Source of the DNA: Gimesia sp.
GTDB taxonomy: Bacteria > Planctomycetota > Planctomycetia > Planctomycetales > Planctomycetaceae
Reading direction: 5' to 3'
NCBI RefSeq assembly: GCF_040219335.1
Contig: NZ_JAVJSQ010000020.1
Span: 186,001 to 250,000, forward strand
Length of the DNA: 64,000 nt
Made by a program: the position numbers and the translations under genes. Position 1 is the stretch's first letter, and every line of letters begins with the position of its first letter. Positions 27,947 to 37,931 of the stretch are shown in pieces. The notes under the pieces are model-generated. The model was not told the origin of the DNA, did no database searches, and saw nothing but the letters and a program-made list of their open reading frames with translations.

Positions 27947-28406
27947 TGTATTTCCTTCAATTCTTCTAAACGAACCATAAATCATCACGCGCCCGACTCT
28001 GAATCCAGTTCCCCTCTGCGATAATGGAACCTGCTGTCTTCTGAGGACCGAAAGAAGGGTGTTACCTGATCTGACAATCAGAGAATGGAGCTGTGACAGC
28101 ATTCAGGCGCCACCAGGCGCAACTTAAGCGCGTCAATTTTCTTCCGGTATGCTAACGAGCAAGCCTTCCAGCCACAACCATTTGAGCTGCAGAAACCCGT
28201 TTGTGCACTGGAAAAGCCAGTCGACGACCTACTTTTTCTGTAAAATACCTGCTTCGCCTCAGGCAGCTTTCTTCAGAAATTAACGGTTTGCCCTTTCTGG
28301 TCAAAATCACAACTGTTTATCCGACTAGTCTTTAAAGCGAGAATCCATTCGTCCATAATGAAGTGGTGGTAAAGAAATCTCCCGTACTCTTCCCGTGGGA
28401 TGCAGC
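27947..28406. other. Divergent intergenic region between transketolase and anti-sigma-like gene
   Basis: About 460 bp without a supported gene. It should contain promoters for both directions. A short direct repeat (CAGGCGC twice, near 28103-28120) is visible; no terminator or RNA gene is evident. CATAAT near 28355 is a possible -10 for the plus-strand gene, but without a good -35. Confidence 0.35.
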
Positions 28407-28829
28407 ATGACTGAAAGCAGCTTCACCGATCAGGAATTACTGTCGTATCTGGATGAAAGTCTGTCGACAGACCTGATGTCGCAAATCGAGGCGGCGCTCC
28501 GTCAATCTGATCGTTTACGGGTCCGGCTGGCGGAACTTGCGCGACAGCGCGACGAAGGAGTGCATTCTGTCGGCGAGATCTGGAGACGGAACCGTTTGAG
28601 CTGCCCGACCCGGAGTCAATTAGGGGGCTATCTGCTGGAGACCCTGCCGGCGGAATTCCAGAGTTTCGTTGAATTCCATCTGCAACAGACCGGTTGTCGC
28701 TACTGCAATGCGAACCTGGAAGATCTGAAAGCGGGCCTCTCGAATCTGTCTGCCGACTCCCAGCGCCGGCGCGAGAAGTACTTTCAGTCCTCGGCCGGCT
28801 ACTTCAGTTCCCAACAGGATGACGAATAA
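28407..28829 (+). CDS. Small anti-sigma-factor-like protein (zinc-finger type), unnamed
   Basis: 140 residues from the ATG at 28407 (TGGGA 6 nt upstream); a GTG lies 4 codons earlier. The N-terminal TDQELLSYLDESL, followed by a helical IEAALRQSDRLRVRLAEL, resembles planctomycete zf-HC2 proteins. Later HLQQTGCRYC gives a His-x5-Cys-x2-Cys cluster like the zinc site of ZAS anti-sigma factors. No membrane segment and no adjacent sigma factor gene are seen, so the regulatory role is inference. Confidence 0.6.
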   Translation: MTESSFTDQELLSYLDESLSTDLMSQIEAALRQSDRLRVRLAELARQRDEGVHSVGEIWRRNRLSCPTRSQLGGYLLETLPAEFQSFVEFHLQQTGCRYCNANLEDLKAGLSNLSADSQRRREKYFQSSAGYFSSQQDDE

Positions 28830-28843
28830 ATCCGCGTCCCACT

Positions 28844-30439
28844 TCAGTCGAGCGGAGCAGCTTCAAAGTCCGTCTTGTTAACCCAGCCCGCTTTGAGCGG
28901 TTCTCCCCTCATATAGCGTTCGTAGAAATTCCGCGTGCGGAGATCGGAATACTGATAAGCTTCGAAGACGCCCCCCTTGCCTGTCATCCGAGGATCCTGT
29001 TGCGCTTTGAGTTCCGCTTCCAACTGCTGTTTCAGGGCCTGTTTGACTTTCTGATATTCCGGCGCTTCTGCCAGGTTCGTCATACACTCCTGATCATCGT
29101 CGATCGCAAACAGTTCTTCGGACGGTCGTTTCCCGAACGCAAGTTCCCAGAACTGCTGCTGACTGCCGTCGCGTCGAAGATCAAGGATGACTGACTTCGT
29201 CGGGCTGCCATCACAATTCAGGTAACCGGTCTCTGGATTGCCGGCGGGCCAGCGTCCTGTTTCGTAATTGTGCAGGTAAAGCATCCCCCCTTTGACGATA
29301 CCACGGATCGGATATCCCTGATCGTGAGGGCGACCGATGTCGTGGCGTTCTTTGCCGATGAGGACATGATCGCGGGCGGGATTGACCTGCCCCGATTTTG
29401 TTGACTGAAAAATATCGGTCAGGCTGTGGGCGGTTGCGGGCTGCATCCCGGTCTGATTCCATTTGAGTCCTGCGACTTCGATGAACGTGGGCGCGAAATC
29501 GATGAAGCTGACATAATCTTTGATGACGCGCCCGGGGGCTTTAATGCCATTTGGCCACATGATGGCCAAGGGGAGATGGTTGGAGAGTTCGTATTCCTGT
29601 CCCTTGATCCTGGGGAAAGGCATTCCGTTATCCGCTGTCACCACGACCAGGGTATTGTCCAGTTCGCCCCGCTCTTCCAGCAGTTTCAACATGCGTCCCA
29701 AGTGCTGATCGAAGTGTTCGATTTCATACGCATAGTCGAGCATGTCGTTGCGAATGACTTCGTTATCGGGCCAGTAAGCGGGAACGCGATCGATGTCCGT
29801 GATTTTCTTGCCGGCGTTTTTCGCCCCCGAGCCGTATTCATAACGTCGATGCGGTTCAAAGCCGCCGTACCAGAAGCACCAGGATTTCTGGTCGGGGCAG
29901 GTCTTGAGAAATTCACCGAAGTTCCCGGCATAGTCGATGGATGAAATGCCGTTAGCGGGAGGTTTGAGTTTCTGTCTGTTAAACGCGGGACCGGCCAGGT
30001 TTCGCCGTTTGCCTTGTGCATCGACGGCTACACCAGGTGCCCAGCCTTTCGCTGTTTTCCCGACGACATAACCGTGCTCTGCCAGGGCTTCGACATAGGT
30101 TTTGAATTCCGGCGGAAAGAACGCCATATGATTGCCGGCCTCTTTGAGCTGCCAGGAATTGCGTCCGGTCAGGATACAGGCACGGGAGGGTGCACACTTC
30201 GCATTCGGCGTATACGCGTTCGTAAAGAGCAGACCTTCGCGAGCCACCCGGTCGAAGGCGGGCGTTTTGACCCAGTCACAACCGTATGCCCCCATGTGCG
30301 GATAAGAGGCATCATCGGCGATACAGAACAGAATATTGGGGCGACTGTTTTCGGCAGCGTGCGAATGGTCAGTCATGAACCCAGCGAGCAGCAGACAGAT
30401 ACAGATCACCTGCCAGAAATTTGTGAAGCGCAAATTCAT
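28844..30439 (-). CDS. Secreted sulfatase
   Basis: 531 residues with an N-terminal signal peptide ([23 protein letters not shown]). The metal site starts with [11 protein letters not shown]. The formylglycine motif is [12 protein letters not shown] (Cys converted to formylglycine), and [11 protein letters not shown] contributes the second metal-binding Asp/Asn pair. It hydrolyses sulfate esters, most likely of algal or host polysaccharides, after export. It is one of three sulfatases here and is not next to a glycoside hydrolase, so the substrate is open. It converges with the anti-sigma-like gene, 14 bp between the stops. Confidence 0.93.
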   Translation of the reverse strand: MNLRFTNFWQVICICLLLAGFMTDHSHAAENSRPNILFCIADDASYPHMGAYGCDWVKTPAFDRVAREGLLFTNAYTPNAKCAPSRACILTGRNSWQLKEAGNHMAFFPPEFKTYVEALAEHGYVVGKTAKGWAPGVAVDAQGKRRNLAGPAFNRQKLKPPANGISSIDYAGNFGEFLKTCPDQKSWCFWYGGFEPHRRYEYGSGAKNAGKKITDIDRVPAYWPDNEVIRNDMLDYAYEIEHFDQHLGRMLKLLEERGELDNTLVVVTADNGMPFPRIKGQEYELSNHLPLAIMWPNGIKAPGRVIKDYVSFIDFAPTFIEVAGLKWNQTGMQPATAHSLTDIFQSTKSGQVNPARDHVLIGKERHDIGRPHDQGYPIRGIVKGGMLYLHNYETGRWPAGNPETGYLNCDGSPTKSVILDLRRDGSQQQFWELAFGKRPSEELFAIDDDQECMTNLAEAPEYQKVKQALKQQLEAELKAQQDPRMTGKGGVFEAYQYSDLRTRNFYERYMRGEPLKAGWVNKTDFEAAPLD

Positions 30440-30566
30440 CGAAATCGATTCCCGGAGAAGAGACTGGGGATAAAATCAAACAGTAGACTTTATCTTAAGT
30501 CAGTGTGTCAGCAGTCACAAGCAATTTTGCTTATCCGGGAAGGCATCGCAGGAACGGAAGAGCACT

Positions 30567-31274
30567 TCAGTTCAGGCTGAATCCGTTGGAAGGGATCGCG
30601 GCGGCGGGATCGCGCTGTTGCTGGCGATGGATGCTCTTCAGAAAACTCAGAAGCAGATCGCTCCGCTGATCGACATCCTGTTCTGCCAGGATCAGTTGCT
30701 GCAGTGGAGATTCGAGCGGCAGCGAACCAGCGAGTGTATCACAGAGAATCCCCAACTCGACATCGCGATGAAGTTGATGGAAGTATGTGGGTTCAGAAAC
30801 GTGATCGGTAAAGATCTGCGAGTAATGTTCGATCAGTTCCAGTTGACGATGTTCCCGGTGAATCACCGGTTCCTCGGGATAGTAATCGGGTTTGAGATCC
30901 AACAGTGCGGTGCGATAAGGCGTATCCGTATTGAGCAGTGTCACGGAACGGGCCCGACAATGTCCCTGAACCAGCAGCGAATAGTGCCCCGATTCCAACT
31001 GAGATGGTGCAATGATCGAAGCCAGACAAACGGGACGAATGTCTGTTCCGGGAGAGAGAATTGATCCAGTGCGGGAACAGACCTGCTGCAGATCGATGGC
31101 GAGCAGAGATCCGGAAGCGAGAACATCTGAGATGAGCTGGCAATCGAGGGGCGCAGTGATTCTCAATAACTGCAGCGAGTGGGGCAGTAGAACCGTGTTC
31201 TCCAGACTCAAAACCGGTACAATACCTGCGCTGGCTTCCAGCCGCTGCTCAATCATTTCCGAATCAGATACCAT
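30567..31274 (-). CDS. LON substrate-binding domain protein
   Basis: 235 residues. The pattern (IVPVLSLENTVLLPHSLQLLRI, then SLLAIDLQQV and GHYSLLVQGHCRARSV) is that of the N-terminal LON domain of protease La. There is no AAA+ or protease domain. Stand-alone LON-domain proteins are common in bacteria and their role is not settled; substrate recognition or an adaptor function is possible. The ATG has AGGA 9 nt upstream. It lies 127 bp upstream of the sulfatase gene on the same strand. Confidence 0.8.
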   Translation of the reverse strand: MVSDSEMIEQRLEASAGIVPVLSLENTVLLPHSLQLLRITAPLDCQLISDVLASGSLLAIDLQQVCSRTGSILSPGTDIRPVCLASIIAPSQLESGHYSLLVQGHCRARSVTLLNTDTPYRTALLDLKPDYYPEEPVIHREHRQLELIEHYSQIFTDHVSEPTYFHQLHRDVELGILCDTLAGSLPLESPLQQLILAEQDVDQRSDLLLSFLKSIHRQQQRDPAAAIPSNGFSLN

Positions 31275-31406
31275 CTGCTAATTCCTGTCGATTCATTGAA
31301 AAAGAATCCGGGGTCTCCCATACTGAGACCAGTTCACATACTCGCCGGTGAAAACCTGCGATGTCACTCAGAGTAGCACTCCAGTTTGGGAAATGTCATT
31401 CAGAAT

Positions 31407-32108
31407 ATGGCCAAAAAAACGAAACCCGTTGAGTCAGGTTCCAGTTATGCCGACTCACTTGATGATAAAAAGAAACATGCCCGCAAAATCGCACGCGGAC
31501 TGGCCCGCCTGTTCCCTGAACCCGAGTGTGCCCTGATTCACGATTCACCGTTTCAACTGCTGGTTGCCACGATCCTCTCAGCGCAGTGCACCGACGAACG
31601 CGTGAATGCAACGACGCCGACCTTGTTCAAAAAATATCCCACTGCAGCGAAACTCGCTGCCGGCAAGCAGGCTGATGTGGAAAAGATCGTTTACCCGCTC
31701 GGCTTTTTCCGCGCGAAAGCGACGAACATCCGCAAGATGGCCCAGGCTTTGATGGAAGATCACGAGGGGGAAGTTCCGAAGACGCTCAAAGAACTGGTCG
31801 CCCTGCCGGGTGTCGGCCGCAAGACCGCGAATGTGGTTCTGGGAACGGCTTTTGATATTCCCAGTGGTGTGGTCGTTGACACGCATGTGAAGCGGATCTG
31901 TAATCTTTTCGGACTGACGACCAGTAAGAACCCGGAGATCATCGAGCGGGATCTGATGGAGGTCCTGCCGAAGAAGGAATGGATCGCCTTTTCGCATCGG
32001 GTCATTTTGCACGGTCGAGCAACCTGTGTCGCCCGCAAGCCGCGCTGTCAGGAATGCGCTCTGCTGAAAATCTGTCCGCGGATTGGTTTAAACCCCCTGA
32101 ACCAGTAA
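31407..32108 (+). CDS. nth: Endonuclease III
   Basis: 233 residues from the ATG at 31407; an upstream TTG is possible. The helix-hairpin-helix is LPGVGRKTANVVLG with the catalytic Lys region SAQCTDERVN earlier, and VVDTHVKR holds the catalytic Asp. The 4Fe-4S motif is CVARKPRCQECALLKIC (C-x6-C-x2-C-x5-C). It is a DNA glycosylase/AP lyase that removes oxidised pyrimidines. The N-terminus has a Lys-rich extension of about 20 residues. Confidence 0.94.
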   Translation: MAKKTKPVESGSSYADSLDDKKKHARKIARGLARLFPEPECALIHDSPFQLLVATILSAQCTDERVNATTPTLFKKYPTAAKLAAGKQADVEKIVYPLGFFRAKATNIRKMAQALMEDHEGEVPKTLKELVALPGVGRKTANVVLGTAFDIPSGVVVDTHVKRICNLFGLTTSKNPEIIERDLMEVLPKKEWIAFSHRVILHGRATCVARKPRCQECALLKICPRIGLNPLNQ

Positions 32109-32237
32109 TTGCCTTTCGGTTGACGACTTGTTCCCGATTCTGAAAACGTCCGCCTGAACTGTTGAAAGCCGGTACGCCGCGGTTTATGGTTCCAGTATGC
32201 GAAGTCTTCCTTCAACCTTCACAATAATGAGTCGCCG

Positions 32238-32810
32238 ATGATCCTGACCGGGAAAGAAATCGAAAAACGCCTGGGAACCGATATTGTCATTGAGCCGTAT
32301 AATGCAAAGTATCTGAATCCCAACAGCTATAACCTCTGTCTGCACAATGAGTTGATGGTCTACGAGGAAATCGTGCTGGACATGGCCCGTCCGAACCGGC
32401 TGGGGAAATATGTGATCCCCGAAGAGGGGATGGTTCTTTACCCCGGACAACTCTATCTGGGACGAACCGTCGAGCGGACGGAAACTCACAACCTGGCTCC
32501 CCTGCTGGAGGGCCGCTCTTCCATCGGACGACTGGGAATTTCTGTTCACGCTACCGCGGGGGTAGGTGACATCGGATTCTGCGGCTACTGGACTCTGGAA
32601 ATCACCGTGGCTCAGCCGGTCCGCATTTATGCAGGCATTCCGATCTGCCAGATCATTTACCACACCGTGGAAGGCGAGATCGTCGAATACAACAGTGACA
32701 AGTACCAGAACAACAAAGGCATTCAACCCAGCCTGCTGTTCAAAGAGCTGAATCCCAACGAGAATCGCCAGATGCGACTTTCTTTCGGCGAAGAGAAAAC
32801 GTCGGACTAG
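32238..32810 (+). CDS. dcd: dCTP deaminase
   Basis: 190 residues, the usual length. Motifs are NPNSYNLCLHNEL, LYPGQLYLGRTVE, the active-site LEGRSSIGRLGISVHATAG and GYWTLEITVAQPVRIYAG with the general-base Glu. It converts dCTP to dUTP, the source of dUMP for dTMP synthesis. Whether it is mono- or bifunctional (also removing PPi) cannot be told. It is followed by a strong bidirectional terminator. Confidence 0.92.
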   Translation: MILTGKEIEKRLGTDIVIEPYNAKYLNPNSYNLCLHNELMVYEEIVLDMARPNRLGKYVIPEEGMVLYPGQLYLGRTVERTETHNLAPLLEGRSSIGRLGISVHATAGVGDIGFCGYWTLEITVAQPVRIYAGIPICQIIYHTVEGEIVEYNSDKYQNNKGIQPSLLFKELNPNENRQMRLSFGEEKTSD

Positions 32811-32834
32811 ACGTCTGAAATAATTCACTCAAAG

Positions 32835-32871
32835 AAAAAGGCGTTACAGCAGAAACTGTAACGCCTTTTTT
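32835..32871. terminator. Bidirectional terminator between dcd and korB
   Basis: Near-perfect inverted repeat AAAAAGGCGTTACAG / CTGTAACGCCTTTTT with a 6-nt loop, flanked by an A-run and a T-run. It can terminate both convergent genes. Confidence 0.92.
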
Positions 32872-32891
32872 CATAGAATAATGTAAACCGG

Positions 32892-33914
32892 TTACACGGT
32901 CCAGGTATCCCCGGTGTTGAACAGAGCTTCCAGGTTCCCCTCTCCGTTACGTTCAGTAGCGGATTTAACCTGGTCGTAAACCGCTTCGTTGTAGGTCGGA
33001 TGTTCGACACAACGGAAGACACCCATGGGTTCGGGCATTTCCGGATATCGCATGCTGGCCAGCAGGAATGCAAGATTCATGTCTTCCGATTTTTCATCGT
33101 GGAACAACAGATCGTCTTCGGTAATGCCTTTACCCAGTTCGACGACTTCGGGCTGATCGTGGCTGTTGAGCCGAATCCCTTTGTCGCGATCTTTACCGAA
33201 GATCAGCGGCTTACCGTGTTCGAGATAGATGACGTTTTCTTCCTTTTCGCCCTTCTTCGAGGCAAATGCGAAGGCACCGCTGTTGAAGACGTTACAGTCC
33301 TGGTAGACTTCAACGAAGGCGGTTCCCTTGTGGTTGGCAGCCCGTTCGAGCACGCTGCAGAGGTGCTTAATATCAACATCGACCGAGCGGGCCGCGAAAG
33401 TTGCACGAGCGCCGATGGCGACAGACAGTGGGTTCAACGGACGGTCGACCGAGCCGAACGGCGTACTTTTGGTTTTGGTACCCGTGGGGCTGGTCGGTGA
33501 GTATTGTCCTTTGGTCAGACCATAAATCTGGTTGTTGAACAGAATGACTTTGACATCCACATTCCGCCGCAAGACGTGCATGAAGTGGTTCCCGCCGATG
33601 GAGAGCGAGTCGCCATCACCGGTGATCACCCAGACCTGCAGATCGGGGTTGGCAAGTTTCACGCCTGTCGCAACTGCCGGTGCACGACCGTGGATACTGT
33701 GCATGCCGTAGGTATCCATGTAGTACGGAAACCGGCTGGAGCAGCCGATACCGGACACGAATACGAATTTTTCCTTGGGGATTCCCAGGGTGGGCAGAAC
33801 TTTTTTCATCTGGGCGAGAATGGAATAGTCGCCGCAGCGCGGGCACCAGCGGATTTCCTGGTCACTGGCAAAATCTTTTGGCGAGAGGACAGGTAGCGAG
33901 GTGTCTACACTCAT
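32892..33914 (-). CDS. korB: 2-oxoacid:ferredoxin oxidoreductase, beta subunit
   Basis: 340 residues from the ATG at 33914, which has AAGGA 8 nt upstream. WCPRCGDYSIL and GIGCSSRFPYY supply cysteines for the 4Fe-4S cluster. TGDGDSLSIGGNH and FNNQIYGLTKGQYSPTS form the TPP-magnesium site. The TSPTGTKTKSTPFGSVD region is typical of KorB-type (2-oxoglutarate) enzymes rather than PorB. The enzyme oxidatively decarboxylates a 2-oxoacid to acyl-CoA and reduces ferredoxin. It works with the fused alpha/gamma subunit encoded 68 bp upstream. Confidence 0.92.
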   Translation of the reverse strand: MSVDTSLPVLSPKDFASDQEIRWCPRCGDYSILAQMKKVLPTLGIPKEKFVFVSGIGCSSRFPYYMDTYGMHSIHGRAPAVATGVKLANPDLQVWVITGDGDSLSIGGNHFMHVLRRNVDVKVILFNNQIYGLTKGQYSPTSPTGTKTKSTPFGSVDRPLNPLSVAIGARATFAARSVDVDIKHLCSVLERAANHKGTAFVEVYQDCNVFNSGAFAFASKKGEKEENVIYLEHGKPLIFGKDRDKGIRLNSHDQPEVVELGKGITEDDLLFHDEKSEDMNLAFLLASMRYPEMPEPMGVFRCVEHPTYNEAVYDQVKSATERNGEGNLEALFNTGDTWTV

Positions 33915-33982
33915 TTTATTATCCTTAAACGCAATCAATCGTTTCTAAAATAGTTTTTCTGTTGGTCTGTGAAAACGATGGT

Positions 33983-35854
33983 TTATTTGTCTTCGATCAC
34001 TTCTCTGATCTTCTGCTTGACTTCGCTGATCAGGAACGGTTTCCCCTGGACCTTGTTCAAACCAACGGCATCTGCCAGATAAGTGCCGCGAATGATCATT
34101 CGCAACTGCCCGGTATTGAGTTCCGGAATCAGGACTTTCTTGTAGTTCTTGATCACGTCGCCCAGATTTTTGGGGAACGGATTCAGATACCGCAGGTGAG
34201 CGTGTGCCACCGAAAGTCCTTCTTTGATCGAATGTTTGACGGCGGTACGGACAGCACCGTAAGTTCCGCCCCAACTGATCACAAGCAGGTCGCCAGATTC
34301 CGGGCCTTCTACTTCCTGTTCTGGAATGAAGTCGGCGATGCCGGCGATTTTATTGGCTCGCAGAGTCGTCATGTACTGATGGTTCTCGGGCGAGTAATCG
34401 ACGTTACCGGTGACATCCGATTTTTCCAGGCCACCCACGCGGTGTTCACAGCCGGGTGTACCAGGCACAACCCAGGGACGGGCCTTCTTTTCATCCCGCA
34501 GGTATGGCATGAACTGCTCGCCATCCTTCTGCCGGTTTTCATGTGAGACTTTGATCGGCTTGAGCGAGGACATTTCCGGAATCTGCCAGGGCTCGGCACC
34601 GTTGGCGATGTAACCGTCGCTGAGCAACATGACGGGGGTCATGAATTCCACAGCAATCCGCATCGCTTCCTGTGCCATGTGGAAGCAGTCTGCTGGAGAA
34701 GCAGGAGCGACCAGAGGCAGCGGGCAGTCGCCGTTACGTCCGAACATGCACATATAAAGGTCGGACTGCTCTGTTTTGGTCGGCAGACCGGTACTGGGTC
34801 CGCCGCGCTGGACATCGACGATGACCATCGGCAGTTCCATAATGGCGCCCAGTCCCATGCCTTCCCCCTTGAGGGCAATCCCGGGACCACTGCTGGCAGT
34901 AATCGCCAGGTCGCCGGCATAGGAGGCTCCCACCACACTGGTGATGGCGGCGATTTCGTCTTCTGCCTGGAAGGTGACCACGTTGAAGTTTTTCAGTTTG
35001 GACAGCTCATGCAGAATATCGCTGGCAGGTGTGATTGGATAACCGCCGTAAAACAGCTTCTTACCGGCCAGTGTAGCTGCGGTGACGAAACCGAAGGCGA
35101 TCGCTTCATTGCCGGTTACTTTGCGATATTTACCCGGTGGCAGTTCTGCAGGATCAACACGATAGTGCACGGTCATCGCTTCGGTGGTAATCCCGAAGTT
35201 ATAGCCGGCCTGCAGTGCCTTGAGGTTTGCTTCGACCAGTTCCGGTTTCTTGGCAAACTTACTCTTCACCCATTCTTCGGTCGGTGTCGCATCCCGCTGG
35301 TAGAGCCAGTAGACCAGCCCCATGGCGAAGAAGTTTTTGCAGCGTTCTGCTTCACGAGGCGAGAGTCCCAGCTCTGCGACAGCGTCACGGGTGAGGCTGG
35401 TCATCGGCACTTTCTGAACCTGGTAAGCTGCCAGTGACTCTTCATCATCGAGTGGATTACTGTCATATCCCGCTTTAGTAAGATTGCTCTTCTCGAAAGC
35501 GTCTTCGTTGACGATCAGGGTTCCACCCCGTTTGAGGTCGGCAACGTTCGTCTTGAGAGCAGCGGGGTTCATGGCAACCAGGGTGTCGACTTCATCGCCC
35601 GGCGTATAGATGTCGGAACTGGAGAAGCAGATCTGGAAACCACTCACGCCACCCAGCGTACCGGCGGGTGCGCGAATTTCTGCGGGGAAATCCGGCAATG
35701 TGCTGACATCATTACCGAAGACGGCCGACACGTTGGTAAACTGCGTGCCAGCCAGCTGCATCCCGTCTCCACTATCTCCACAAAAACGGATAACAACAGC
35801 ATCCAGTTGTTCGCTGATTTTGCCGTTAGCACCAGACACGTCTGTGGTCGCCAT
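33983..35854 (-). CDS. korA: 2-oxoacid:ferredoxin oxidoreductase, fused gamma-alpha subunit
   Basis: 623 residues. The N-terminal gamma domain (about 1-200) starts with [16 protein letters not shown] and includes [20 protein letters not shown]. The alpha domain (about 225-623) has [17 protein letters not shown] and [36 protein letters not shown] is the KorA signature. It forms the catalytic complex with KorB and could run the oxidative or reductive direction of the 2-oxoglutarate step. No separate delta (ferredoxin) subunit is encoded next to it. Confidence 0.93.
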   Translation of the reverse strand: MATTDVSGANGKISEQLDAVVIRFCGDSGDGMQLAGTQFTNVSAVFGNDVSTLPDFPAEIRAPAGTLGGVSGFQICFSSSDIYTPGDEVDTLVAMNPAALKTNVADLKRGGTLIVNEDAFEKSNLTKAGYDSNPLDDEESLAAYQVQKVPMTSLTRDAVAELGLSPREAERCKNFFAMGLVYWLYQRDATPTEEWVKSKFAKKPELVEANLKALQAGYNFGITTEAMTVHYRVDPAELPPGKYRKVTGNEAIAFGFVTAATLAGKKLFYGGYPITPASDILHELSKLKNFNVVTFQAEDEIAAITSVVGASYAGDLAITASSGPGIALKGEGMGLGAIMELPMVIVDVQRGGPSTGLPTKTEQSDLYMCMFGRNGDCPLPLVAPASPADCFHMAQEAMRIAVEFMTPVMLLSDGYIANGAEPWQIPEMSSLKPIKVSHENRQKDGEQFMPYLRDEKKARPWVVPGTPGCEHRVGGLEKSDVTGNVDYSPENHQYMTTLRANKIAGIADFIPEQEVEGPESGDLLVISWGGTYGAVRTAVKHSIKEGLSVAHAHLRYLNPFPKNLGDVIKNYKKVLIPELNTGQLRMIIRGTYLADAVGLNKVQGKPFLISEVKQKIREVIEDK

Positions 35855-36606
35855 TCTGCTTGTTACTCCCTGGCAGTCTGTTCTGTTGCCAGCTCAGACT
35901 GTTTCAGTTGAAAGAAAATTGTATTGTAAGTTTTTTGCTGCGTTTTTATTCCTGACAGCAGTCTGTCTTCTCGACAGCAGCCCGTCTTATGGATGTCCGT
36001 TCCTCTGGTCTGGCCCTGTTCTCCGATAACGCAAAAACCAGACTGCCCATCACTGAATATATGAAACCAGGGAAAACGCGATGTGGTCTCTCAGACATGA
36101 CACGGGCCCGTTTGAGCATGACCCTGATGAGGAGGGAAAGACGCAGGAGTATTTCACACTTGATTTCAAAACTTGATGAATCATTCCGTCTGGTAAGCGA
36201 AATCGATTCAATCCCCGTCAGGGATTGAAGTTCGGCTTCAGACTTCCATATATTCCTCATTGACCGTTCACCATCGCTCCATCAAACGGTAAACCCAATG
36301 AAATAGAATTATTCCTTATAATCGGCATTTTTACACCAAATTCACCACAGGGAAAGCCTTGAAATAGCACATTCTTGCGTGTTTCTTGAGAATTTCCATG
36401 AGAATGTACTCAAGCGACTTCCCCTGCCGGAATTATAGTCATAACCGTTACAGATCCAAACCAAAGCGTATCTTTCTGTCCATTTTATTGGGTGAATGAC
36501 ATTAAGCTCAGTTAAATCAACGGATTCAGGGAATAGCCCAAAAACACGACAGCAGAAACATCTTCATTTCTGCTGTCGTAGAGGACACATCACAATCTCA
36601 AAAGGC
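35855..36606. other. Long intergenic region, no supported gene
   Basis: 752 bp. Open frames of about 80-105 codons exist on both strands (35946-36260) but lack a ribosome-binding site and overlap each other. It should hold the korA promoter at its left end and the terminator of the methyltransferase gene at its right end. A perfect 9-bp hairpin (TTCAATCCC/GGGATTGAA) lies at 36207-36229 and could belong to a small RNA. Nothing else is recognised. Confidence 0.4.
36546..36579 (-). terminator. Terminator of methyltransferase gene
   Basis: A perfect 13-bp inverted repeat (ACGACAGCAGAAA / TTTCTGCTGTCGT) with an 8-nt loop, 27 bp past the stop of the gene at 36607. On the minus strand it is followed by GTTTTTG. 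Confidence 0.85.
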
Positions 36607-37692
36607 TCAGGCTGCCTTGGTGGTCGTATAGAAATAATTCATGATGTCATGGGGCAATTCCTGTACATCCACTTTCTCAAAGCCGGCGGTCTGCAGCATT
36701 TCGCAGGCAAGCTCTTTCCCCCAGCAGGTTCCGAGCCCTGCCCCGCCCTGGGCAAGCGAAACGGTCATGCAGTGCATGGTGGAGATGGTATAGAACATGG
36801 GCCCCAGTGGATTGCTGATGTTCTGTTCCACATTGCTCGAAGCGGCGATGTCCTGCATCAGGAAGGTGCCGCCCGGTTTCAGCGAAGCATTGACCTGGCT
36901 GAGTACTACTGCTGGCTGGGCCTGATCGTGAATCACATCGAAAGCAGTAATCAGGTCAAAGGATTCCGGCTGGTCCATGCGGGCCACATCCTGCACTCGA
37001 AAGGTGACGTTCGTCAAGCCGCGTTCCGCCGCAGAGGCCTGCGCCCGGCCGATTGATTCTTCCGAGATGTCATAGCCAGAGAAGCGGCTATTCGGAAATG
37101 CGGCTGCCATTTCGATCAGTGCCATCCCGCTGCCACAACCGATATCCAGTACTTCGATACCAGTCTGCAGTTTCTCTTCCAGTCCGGGAACGAGGGGGAG
37201 AATATGCTCGAAGAGTCCGCAGACCACCGAGTTATAACTCTCCTCCGCCATCACTTCATGGAAGCGGGCAAATTCGGAATAGGGCACCCCGCCCCCTTCC
37301 CGGAAGCAGTCGACGATTTGATCTTCGACGCTCCCCAGCACCGAGAACCACTGCATCGTTGTCGCGAAATTGTTAGAGCCGGCGGCCCGTGTCAGCAGGG
37401 CCGCATGTTCTGCCGGCAGGAAGTACGTCTTCAGCACCGAGTCGTACTCCACAATGCCTCCGGTCACCATGGCTCCCAGCCATTCGCGTACATAGCGTTC
37501 ATTCAGGCCTGACTGTTCGGCGATCTGACTGCTGGTGGCGTGTTCCATTTCGCTCATGATGTCAAACAGTCGAGCGCGGTGCCCGATGGAAATCATGAAA
37601 GAGAGTCCGCTGTGATTGACGATCTGCAGCAGTTTCTGCCCGAATTCGTCTGTCCGCTCGGCATCAATATTCAGGTTACAGTTATTACACAT
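36607..37692 (-). CDS. Class I SAM-dependent methyltransferase with N-terminal winged helix
   Basis: 361 residues. The N-terminal part (RLFDIMSEMEHATSSQIAEQSGLNERYVREWLGAMVTGGIVEY) is a winged helix-turn-helix/dimerisation domain as in Rv2258c-type and O-methyltransferase-like proteins. The SAM-binding Rossmann motif is VLDIGCGSGMALIEMA (about 180-195), followed by FSGYDIS and FDLITAFDVIHDQ. The extreme N-terminus MCNNCNLN holds a CxxC. The acceptor is unknown. It is followed by its own terminator, so it is probably monocistronic. Confidence 0.85.
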   Translation of the reverse strand: MCNNCNLNIDAERTDEFGQKLLQIVNHSGLSFMISIGHRARLFDIMSEMEHATSSQIAEQSGLNERYVREWLGAMVTGGIVEYDSVLKTYFLPAEHAALLTRAAGSNNFATTMQWFSVLGSVEDQIVDCFREGGGVPYSEFARFHEVMAEESYNSVVCGLFEHILPLVPGLEEKLQTGIEVLDIGCGSGMALIEMAAAFPNSRFSGYDISEESIGRAQASAAERGLTNVTFRVQDVARMDQPESFDLITAFDVIHDQAQPAVVLSQVNASLKPGGTFLMQDIAASSNVEQNISNPLGPMFYTISTMHCMTVSLAQGGAGLGTCWGKELACEMLQTAGFEKVDVQELPHDIMNYFYTTTKAA

Positions 37693-37756
37693 GGTCGCTC
37701 ATACTCCTTTGCAGTAGTGTGACAGCAATTTGTTTTGGGGGACAAGCACAGGCCCG

Positions 37757-37779
37757 CTGTCCTTCCATCTGAAGGACAG
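37757..37779 (-). promoter_or_regulatory. Hairpin in leader of methyltransferase gene
   Basis: A perfect 9-bp stem (CTGTCCTTC/GAAGGACAG) with a 5-nt loop, 65 bp upstream of the methyltransferase ATG on the minus strand. It is not followed by a T-run, so it is more likely a leader structure or protein-binding site than a terminator. Confidence 0.35.
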
Positions 37780-37931
37780 AGCGGTAAATCAGGGAGTATG
37801 TTACCCTGTTTTTTAAAAAAACGGGCATCGGGACCTGACCGATCCCACCTAAACACCAACCATCAAGACAGTTATGCAAATAAACAACTGATTGATTTCA
37901 TTTCGAACGACTTCAATTACTCGCCGTAGAG

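Noticed and set aside
36207-36229. Hairpin considered as a CRISPR repeat
   Set aside because: It occurs only once and no spacer-repeat periodicity is present anywhere in the window.
35946-36260. Overlapping open frames of about 80-105 codons on both strands
   Set aside because: No ribosome-binding site, no motif and mutual overlap; treated as non-coding.
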